Source: Zygnema circumcarinatum
Taxonomy: Eukaryota; Streptophyta; Zygnematophyceae; Zygnematales; Zygnemataceae
Length of the DNA: 64,000 nucleotides
Direction: 5' to 3'
NCBI GenBank assembly: GCA_037447605.1
Contig: CM074815.1
Location: 1,804,525-1,868,524 of the forward strand
Position numbers and translations under genes: made by a program
Shown: one piece after another, positions 55,828 to 64,000 of the stretch
Layout: each line of letters opens with the position of its first letter
Position numbering within the stretch: position 1 is the first letter of the stretch
The notes under the pieces: model-generated
Database searches by the model: none
Seen by the model: the letters and a program-made list of their open reading frames with translations, nothing else
Told to the model about the DNA's origin: nothing

Positions 55828-58800
55828 CTACCAGATGGCCAGATAGCATCCTTTGAGCCCAAACGGAAGCGGCCCCCCCGCAGCCAGTAGCTTGGTGCCA
55901 CTCGCATCATATCCATGCGTGTACACGGCCTGATGAATGCTCTGCCCTGCAAAGTGGGACTCGTAGACTTCATTTTGCTCCTGCAAGTTGCATCAGAAGG
56001 TAAAAAAGGGACCCTGCTACCGACATCAGTATGCAGAAATGAGCACAATCAATGTCACTCACTCACGTATCAAACAGCGCTAACTGTCCGAGGAGAATAC
56101 GTCCAGTATGCTTTCTTTGGACTATGGGTTAGAGCTCCACGGCTAAGGCTGAAAGCGGGTCACGTCAAGGGAAGATTGTCGTAGTTCTTCATTAGAGGAA
56201 GAACGCATAACGACTACCTGAACAACTGATAGCAACCTTAACCATTCTCTACCCAAAAAAACTGCGCCAATAATAAGCAATACTTTCGTACCTGACCACC
56301 TTAGAAAAAAAGCCTATTCGCCATAGTCTGGGATGAACCATGTTTAGGTTAAAGATGTCAGATAAAAAGCCACCTTTTAGATGTCCTTATCCTTATTTGA
56401 AGAGTGATGCATAGAAATCATAGGCAGATGAATGAAACTCACCAACGTTCCCTTTCCAGTAGAATACGAGATAAGATCGATAGTTCTTGGTGGTATTCGG
56501 TGAACCTGAGATAACGCTGCTGCCTGAAACTCGACCGTTGGGGCAGTTTCTGCAATCAATCACAGCTCAAAACTATCAGCCTCTTAAGAATGTTGATGTT
56601 CTTCATCGTCATCCAGAGCCTGCTACATGTTGCCTGACGATTTTACTGAAAAACGGCCACAACAAAGAAAGAAAACCATGCATCCGACAATGCGTGCTGC
56701 CACTTACTCAGCTGAATATATTTTTCCGTCCGAAGGTCCAAGAAGGATATTCTGCCTTTGCCACCACCGCAGGTAACAACGTTGTCCTTGAAACTTAATG
56801 AGCGCACACCTGCATATATTACAGACAAAGAGATGAAGTCAAACACAGCTAGTGGTAGGTCCATGTTAGTTTTAGCAACAAGTGCAGAAAGACGGAAGTT
56901 CCCAGTATAGAGACTTGCCCCAGTTCTCATCAGCCGATCTGAATGTTCTAACGTGTCCACATCTTGCGTCGACAAATGCAACAAACGATTGTGATCCGAC
57001 GGCCACCAGCGAGTGATCCATAGCCAGACACACCAGCTCTCTTTTTTCCGGTAAATCCACTGTACGGTCCTGTAAAAGCATTCAGATATATTCATGATAC
57101 AATCCTGTATCTTTTCCTGTCCTTCCCAATGGTTGTCCTCATTCCTCATATCCAGCAACTACAAAACCGCCGGATCGTTCTCGAAAGGTCAAGCAAGCAG
57201 AATAAATCAGCCATGATTGCAGGCACGTTTCTCGAGAAATCATCATAATCAACTCTCCACCTTCCATGCTTGCATCGCTGTGGGCGACCTGATATGATAG
57301 AGAACTGCTAACGAAAGCAATCCCTGTCTATTTGAGAAGTGTAACCCATGGGCATGCTTGAGCGAGCCACAAATCAAGCCATTAAATGAGCTAATGAGGA
57401 TGAGATGCAGGTCAGCTCGCTGTCATCAGGCGGTGAAAATCTTACCACTTCCATAACATGTGGATCCCATATTTTGCAAGTGCCATCGTGACTTAATGTG
57501 GCAAGTTTCTGTGCTCACAGACAACCCAAACTAATCAATATGGTTCAGCAAGCATTTCAATGGAACAAAGAATTGCAAACAGTAAGGCATTAAAGCAAGA
57601 GTGCAGGTTTTATTAACCACTGATATTACCTCGGTAGCATCGTGGTATTTCAAATCGCGTATCTTATCCTTGTGATCTGTACGAGTGATAATAGGGCTTG
57701 CATTTAGAAAAGTCGTGCCAGTAGCTGACCACAGCTTCAGTGATTTATCACGAGATCCTGACTCCGGCCCATATTACCCTCAAACTCGATCAGCATAGCA
57801 CTATCGATGTAGCAAGGGAAAAACTGTATCATCAGATTAGCAAAGCAAGGTTGCTCTATTGGAGCGACCGGTTTTTCAATACAAATCGAAAATCTCCAGA
57901 GCAACATTGAACAATCGTTCAGCCGCATGGACAATGTTGTTCCTTGCAACTAACTAAAGGCGGCAACAGCGAAAAGGCTTTCCAGAGCTAAACGGTGCAT
58001 GCGCAAAACTGCAGACTCCATCATGAAAGCTATGCGACATCGCATGTACAATAACCAGCTGATAATGAAATACTGGCTCCAGACACTATTGTACAATTGC
58101 ATTTTATGTCTATTGCTTTAGATCAAACTGTAAGGGCACTCACCGGTGGCAACAACGGTGCTCGTCAACCAAGCCGTTGCAAACATCCAGTCCTTGTGAC
58201 CCTGGAAAATTGTGCAAGATTAAGTTCAGAAAAGCACTCAATTTCACCCTGGTTTCTTGGACATGCTCCAATGATTTGAATAACTAGTGCCAGCACGGTT
58301 GAACATCGAGTATGCAAAGAACGGCACAGAACTTCACTGCGTTAAAGCACGGGCTTGAAGAGATGTTCAAATACACCCTCGAGATATCACAAATTTTGCA
58401 TGTAGCTCTTGCAGATAAGAGAGCACAATTTAATGCCGCACTTACGAAGAGCAGTGATACAGGCTCAAAAGATGGCAATCGAAAGATTGCAGTGTCGCAT
58501 GGATTGGCTGCTCCGGTAGCCAGCAACGTCCCTTCGTTGTTGATGGCTCTGGAGAAAAGCAAGTTAAGGCTAGAATCCAACTCAGTAATTCACCGGCAGA
58601 CCGAAACAACAGTGAATTGCTACCACACCAAGATTGTTGCGGTTTTACATGGACCGAATAGCAGTATAACTATGGTTCTGTTATTCAAGCTCTTCAACCA
58701 GTAAAGCAATTTCCATTCTGAAGCTGTCCGGTGGAGTGAGGATACATTGAATGAATTCCGCAAGTTTCTATCTGTGTTTCCCCTGGCTGCGACCAAGGTC

Positions 58801-59279
58801 GACACGGTAACGGAATTTCCACTCTCTTGTGTGTTGAAGAATCCCATCTGACGAGTTTGTTGTCTTTGGTTCCCACAACAAAGCTGCAGTGATCAAGCCA
58901 GGCTGATGCAAAAACTTTGTCGTAGGAATTAAGGCCACTAAGTTCCCGCTCCTTCAAAGCCCCAGGAATTATCGGAGCTACCCGCTCCTTGCATAACCGT
59001 TTCTCGCTCCTGAAAAAACAAAAAAGAGAAAGGAAGGAGGGTTGGGTGGGGTGGCAGTTGATTAATCACGCAGCAAGCTGGCTATCTTTTGATAAGCCAC
59101 GTTCACAAACCTTCTGAGACTAACAGGAATTAGAAATGATTAAATAAAATCACTTGCTTGGAGAAAAAGAAGTAAAAGAACACTAAACGTAGTGTTGGTG
59201 GTGAATACTGTATGTAGGAAGAATTCTTGACTTACCCACAGTTTGCCATAATCTCCCTTTTCTCGATAAACTTCAGCAT
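55828..59279 (-). CDS. DCAF12: DCAF12 (WD40 substrate receptor of CUL4-DDB1 ubiquitin ligase)
   Basis: About ten minus-strand exons. Blocks in order: FIEKREIMANCGSEKRLCKERVAP (from 59279), LNSYDKVFASAWLDHCSFVVGTKDNKL (to about 58.75 kb), AINNEGTLLATGAANPCDTAIFRLP (58.44-58.56), GHKDWMFATAWLTSTVVATG (58.14-58.20), SLKLWSATGTTFLNA..RTDHKDKIRDLKYH (about 57.63-57.73), LATLSHDGTCKIWDPHV (about 57.45), LPEKRELVCLAMDHSLVAVGSQSFVAFVDAR (56.93-57.07), GVRSLSFKDNVVTCGGGKGRISFLDLR (56.70-56.84), and AVYTHGYDASGTKLLAAGGPLPFG to the stop (exon 55828-55980). This order matches DCAF12 (WDR40A) of animals nearly block by block. The family recruits substrates with certain C-terminal degrons to CUL4-DDB1. The first ATG in frame is at 59279; an upstream coding exon cannot be excluded. 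The exon near 56.43-56.55 kb has uncertain frame. Confidence 0.93.
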
Positions 59280-60449
59280 TTTCTCCGTCTTCTGGAGTTC
59301 TCCAGGCAGTTCCTTGAATGAAGAGGAGCATTTCAATGACCTTGCAACACGCGAACCTCAAGTCTGATTCCAGTCTTCAACCACACCCTCGCAGTTGCAG
59401 TTCATCCATCATACGTTAACCCGAAAGCATTAAGCTCAGTCTCTGTAGCCTTCACTATTGAGTGCGAGTCCTCCTTCAATACAATATCCACCCTTTATCA
59501 AACAGCCATTTCTCCCGCATTGAGCTACAGGACGCTCCGCTTCCGCTGACTACTCGCCCTGAAGCGCTCAAGGCGTGACATCTTCGTTGAGGAAAATCGT
59601 CCGCGCGCTGCGCCTATTCGTGCTTCTGCGCCTGCAACTCTGAGCAGGTCTTCTAACCCTTATCCCTTCCTCTCAATGCCTGTCTTGATCACGCTGATCA
59701 GATAGGCGTGCAGTCTTTCGTTTGCGACTTCTTGTGATCGTTTGGTGGTGAGAGTAGTTTGTATTTTTGGTCACCAAGAAAATATTGCTAACGCAGGTGG
59801 TCTCCTCTCCTATGAGAGGAAGCAAATATGGTATTTTTTTTTGGTTATGATAGGATAGGCACGTCTGGTTTATTAGACAAGGAAAATAAAATGAACCAGG
59901 AAGGAGTTTGACACTTTTTGAGACCGAGCTTCAGGACAAAAGGGCAATCGATCAATGGCAATTCATTCCTTCCAGCTTGAGGACCTTCATTTTAGCTTCA
60001 CCTTCGTTTGGTGTGCTGGTTGAAAATGGAAACGATTTTTTGACTACGAAGAGCCTTACAATAGCATTACAATAACTTAAGGAAATTAAAAGTGTGCGAA
60101 AGAACCAACTGTATTGCTTCATTACACTGGAAATAACCAACATATGGAGCTAAGGCTCATCTGCAAAATTCCTTTATAAACCGTTTCAATCAAAGAGTCT
60201 ACTTACTGCATGTCAATCATTTTTTGTCGACAAACATAAAGCGCGAATGGAAAAAAAGTCAACTACTTTCATTATGCAACATGGTGAGCTGTTCGTTCAG
60301 CGACTACTGGCACCATCTAAAGAAAAAAATACAATAAGGAAGGCCAAAGGTTTAGAAAAGACGGTAGAATAGGCCTTTTACCACTGATAGCCCCTGATTG
60401 TTCCAGCCCTTAATCTGCTGTAACGTGTTTGGTTATCCAGATAGCAACA
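59280..60449. promoter_or_regulatory. Divergent upstream region (DCAF12 / HAD hydrolase)
   Basis: About 1.2 kb separate the two divergent start codons. AT-rich toward the right. No gene-like frame was recognised (the 63-codon frame at 59952-60143 has no signature), and no striking motif was seen. Confidence 0.45.
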
Positions 60450-62605
60450 ATGGCTTCTGTGTCTTCACTTGCTCGGCTCATCACCTTCGACATTGATGGA
60501 ACCCTCATTGGGGCTGTGGGAAAGCACACCAACCGCATGCACAAGAATGCGTACTCTTATGCCTTCAAGAAGCTTTTTGGTATCGATGGCACGATTGATG
60601 CAATCAATCATCATGGCAGTACTGATCCATCAGTTGCAATCAGAACGCTCGCACATTACGGTGTACCTATCCAGGTGCCAGCTTTCAACAGGGCTGTTTT
60701 CCCCAGGGCTGCTAATTCACTAAAGTACTTGAGTGCAGTCCACTAGGAAATGTGGCTCTGGCATCGATATCCTTTACTGCTTTCTATCGAGCCCAGCTCT
60801 AGCTGATTTAGCAGCAGCTACAAATTATCGATAGGAAAAATGTTTATGCACCTTTCTATAGCAGTGCAATCTGGCATGCTTGTCCGAATTTGCCTGGTCG
60901 CATAACATCTTGGAGATCAGAGCAACTGGCTTCTTGTTGCTATGTTTTTGATGTTGGTACATTACACGGGATCAATACTCACTTTCTAAGGATTCACAGG
61001 AGGCTTCAGGTCGAACGGAAGAAATCAAGCAAACCATGGTGGAGTATGCTTTGAGTCACAAGGAAGAGGCTGGAGAAGGACTGGTCGTGCTCCCAGGCGT
61101 TGAAACTTTGCTGAAGGATCTGGCAGGACGCTCGAATGTTGCATTTGGCCTCGTAAGCATTTTTCTTCTGACGTTCTATCTTGCTCGTGCAGTGAAGTTA
61201 GTTTTTTGTTCTTACATTTTGACACATTGGAATTCGTCATTTGCTAGCAAAATGTAATAGCGTGACTGTGGTCCATGTCCCTACGGAGAAAGTAATGTTG
61301 TATCCATGAAACTTGGCGGCAGATATTAATTGAATGTGTCATACTTGGTCAAAGCCGGAATGAAATATTTCTTCAAGCTTCAGCGTTTGGACTACTAAGT
61401 TGGAGCTTAGAGTATGTGTCTGAAGCTCAACACGAATTATCTCACATCTCGTTCTAGCATTTCTAGATTGGCACTTGTGAGAATTATGAGCATAGCCATC
61501 TATAGTGAATTCTGAGTCAAAGAGAAAGGCTTTCAGTGCATTATGCTGGCCCTGGTTCCACGTTTTGGAGGTAAATTGCAACGTGAAGAAAAAGCATTTG
61601 TGTTGACTTTCCACTGTTGTTTATGGATGGCAGCTTTGAAGCTTATAAATGATAGAAGATGAAGGGTCGGATGACTATCTTCATAACAAACCTTGTAGTA
61701 CCCGCCTGTGAGTAGAGATGTAACATCGATCAGTTGGCAGCGTTCTCCAGAAAAGTTGGATGCTTTGACTTGAAATGTTTGCAATCTCTTGAATGTTGCA
61801 ATAATCTGCATTGGCTCTAACTGAAGGAGGAGCTGGTGGATGGGTGCAGGTGACAGGCAACTTGGAAGACATTGCATGGCTAAAGGTTCAGGCATTGGGA
61901 CTAAAATCACACTTCAGCACTCCCCTGTTCGGAGGGTGAGACTCTCCACTTGCCTTCAGTTCTGTCGCTCTGAAGAGTCTACAAAGCTTTGCTTGCCTAA
62001 AGTGAACACCTAGAATGGAGCTTGTGAGTTCTACATTAACAGCATGGTAATTCCATTAAGTACATCTACATCGCTAAGGGCTGAAGATGAAACTCACATG
62101 GCTTCTTTAGAGCGAGCAGATTTGGAAGCGACCACATCGAACGAGGGGAGCTTGTTCGTATTGCAGCTCGTCGTGCCATCCAATTGGCACCCCCTGCAGG
62201 CTTTGGCTTGCAGATCCATGTTGGCGACACGGTACGGAGTTCTGTCCTATCCCTCGCCTTACCTGTTTAACCAATGCTTGTAGGTGAAGGATGGGTTAAG
62301 TAGGCCTGGGATATGATGGAACACCATCATATCTGAAGGCTTTGTGGAACAGGTTGTTGCCAAGAATAGATTGCCTCTTCCAATGCTGGCCCTCGTGGTG
62401 GAATGGGGCTTTGCTGCTGCAGCCGGCAGACATACAAGCGGCTGGCCAAGCTGGTGCACATGCTATTGGAGTATGCACTGGAGCCTATTCACGGGCAGAG
62501 CTGGAGGCTGTTGCACACGAAGTTGCTGCAAGTAATGGGGCCACGATTTTGGATGACTTGGCAGACTCCGAAGCCTTCCTGCGAGCTTGTCAGATGGAGC
62601 CGTAG
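60450..62605 (+). CDS. HAD-superfamily hydrolase (phosphoglycolate-phosphatase-like)
   Basis: Five exons in phase: 60450-60674, 61000-61152, 61850-61935, 62120-62231, 62423-62605; 252 residues, normal for the family. Motif I LITFDIDGTLIGAV has the DxDGT nucleophile near residue 14. A helical cap with NAYSYAFKKLFGIDGTIDAINHHGSTDPSVA follows, then LPGVETLLKDLAGRSNVAFGL, motif II VTGNL, FSTPLFGGFGSDHIERGELVRIAARRA (motif III Arg/Lys region), motif IV IHVGDTPADIQAA, and AHAIGVCTGAYSRAEL. All four motifs are intact, so it should be an active Mg-dependent phosphatase. The substrate is not predictable. There is no obvious targeting peptide; cytosolic is the default reading. Confidence 0.92.
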
Positions 62606-63440
62606 CGTTGCCATTCATTCAAACTGCGTGCTTCCTTCTTTCTTCGCCCCTGAAGCATCGTCATTGATCGCAGCATTTTATTTAATTCTTTCTCAAGGCC
62701 TTCGGCTGCCACTTATGAACGTGTGTTTTGCTTCGTTAAGCTCCAAGGAGTCGAAATAACAAAAGGGTAAAACGACCCCATCCTCTTTATGGGATGATTT
62801 TCCATTCGTGGCATAGCATTCGCATGGTACATGGTTTGTGCGGAACGCTATCAAAGTTGAGAACTCCGAGCAGGTAGACATGCCTTTTTTCTCACGATTC
62901 GGAGATCTAGAAATTTAATCAGTCACAGGGGACGCAGTTCGTCCTGTTTCTTGTGGGCACGCAATCACTGAGGCCCACCCTAATTTGCTACAAGGCCAAA
63001 GAGTCTACATGCCGGAAACAGTGTGGGCCTCAAAGGTTGACGTGAGGGCGCACTTTGGCCCAGAGGAGGCCCTCGTTCTATGCGGGTTTCTATGTGACAG
63101 TTGAGACGTCTCCAGTATAACTAACTCTTCAACGGACCGCTGTCGTCCCAATTCGGCAAGGGCCAGAGCCGCTCGCAAACACAAACACAAGCACTAACAT
63201 AACAAAAAGAGCTTTAGGCTAAACTAGAGCCAATGAAAATGTGCCACGTGTGCAAATTGGGCACGTGACGTACTGTTATTGGCGACCGAGGTGCTCCGTT
63301 GAGCCATGAGACGGGGTGGGTCATGACCTGCCCATGGCCCCACGCAGGGACACAAGGGAGCTGGCCGTTGACCTTCGCGCCTTCCAGGCGTCTTCTTCTT
63401 CCCTTCCCTGGCCAGGCGCCGGAGGCTCTGTTGGCAAGCC
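62606..63440. other. Intergenic and MED15 promoter
   Basis: About 0.8 kb. It contains two CACGTG boxes, at about 63243 and 63262, 180-200 bp before the MED15 start codon. No other coding signature. Confidence 0.5.
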
Positions 63441-63795
63441 ATGGAGGGCGATTGGAGGATAAACTTGCCGGCCGAGTCGCGCCAGAGGATAGTTCGGAAA
63501 ATGTGAGCTCACTCTCTTGTTTTGGCTATGGCCCGGGAAGGAGGGAAAGTCGATGTGTGGTGGCAGCTAATCGGCGTTTGAAGGGTGCTGCTGTTGCGAG
63601 GGCTTTGAGTCACCATGCATTGACAGTTGTCCTTTTGAGTCTGTTTGGCGCTGAAGAATGCGTCGATATTGCTGTTTGCATGACAGTACGGAGACTCTGC
63701 AACGGCATGTTCAGACTTCAGCCACGCAGATGAATGAATTGGTGAAAATTGCAGCGTCGTTTGAGCAGAAAACCTTTGCTACGTCAACGGATCAG
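63441..63795 (+). CDS. MED15: Mediator subunit MED15, KIX domain (3' partial)
   Basis: Two exons, 63441-63502 and 63687-63795, join in frame: MEGDWRINLPAESRQRIVRK, then ITETLQRHVQTSATQMNELVKIAASFEQKTFATSTDQ, continuing past a GTGGGC donor beyond the window. This is the KIX domain of plant MED15 (W R..L..E.RQ.IV.KI..TL.RH......EL..IA..FE.K.F..A...): three helices that bind activation domains of transcription factors. The start codon is the first ATG, directly before the KIX, as in other plant MED15 proteins. The Gln-rich body expected downstream is outside the window. Confidence 0.86.
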
Positions 63796-64000
63796 GTGGG
63801 CTTTTGTTGTGACACTTTCAAGCCAAAAGCTGCTGAAAGTCCGAGCTGAGCTATTTATGGAGACAACTCAACTGTCCACAACCTGTCCTGTCTTCGTTAA
63901 TTTCGACCTGCTGTCCCAATTGAAACTGACAACTTTTGCTTCATTAGCACAAAGCATTAGCATTCATTTACGTGTGGCATTTCATTGATTCGTTCTCCTT

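Noticed and set aside
1..64000. Prokaryotic systems (CRISPR, operons, toxin-antitoxin, prophage)
   Set aside because: The gene structure is clearly eukaryotic, with phase-consistent introns throughout. No spaced direct-repeat array or phage-like gene cluster is present.

Overview
This is nuclear DNA of a green plant, most likely a streptophyte (a charophyte-grade alga or an early land plant). The reasons are: genes split by many GT-AG introns (2-17 coding exons); plant-type families (glutaredoxin-DEP-DUF547, plant seipin, two plastid-type membrane proteins, bacterial-type mitochondrial L21); and interstitial arrays of a CCCTAAAAA unit, close to the plant telomere repeat. I cannot fix the genus. 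No phage, CRISPR, plasmid, rRNA or tRNA feature was seen.

Fifteen protein genes are supported, twelve with most or all exons resolved by reading-frame continuity across splice sites. From left to right: an FCP1/NIF-type phosphatase with a repetitive charged tail (+, 5' cut by the window); a repeat-rich, GC-rich stretch from 3.4 to 7.4 kb (polypyrimidine tract, a large foldback, a 780-bp element with inverted ends, a GTAC-dense block); a four-domain USP-glutaredoxin-DEP-DUF547 protein (+); STEEP1/UPF0428-like (-); a minimal RRM protein (-); seipin (-) with a G-box-rich upstream region and a 71-bp tandem repeat; a probable plastid membrane protein (+); a membrane-anchored J-domain protein (-), head-to-head with a DUF3119-type plastid protein (+); a small coiled-coil protein (+); an eIF4B-like protein with CCHC zinc knuckles (+); nucleoporin Nup155 (-), head-to-head with mitochondrial ribosomal protein L21 (+); DCAF12 (-); a HAD hydrolase (+); and the KIX start of Mediator subunit MED15 (+, 3' cut by the window).

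The genes are housekeeping functions with no shared pathway and no operon logic. They alternate strands, and two pairs start within 0.5 kb of each other, so shared promoters are likely. The least ordinary features are recurrent GTAC-dense blocks upstream of genes, the four-domain fusion, the eIF4B-plus-zinc-knuckle architecture, and several foldback or mobile-element-like structures. I saw no convincing new multi-gene system.
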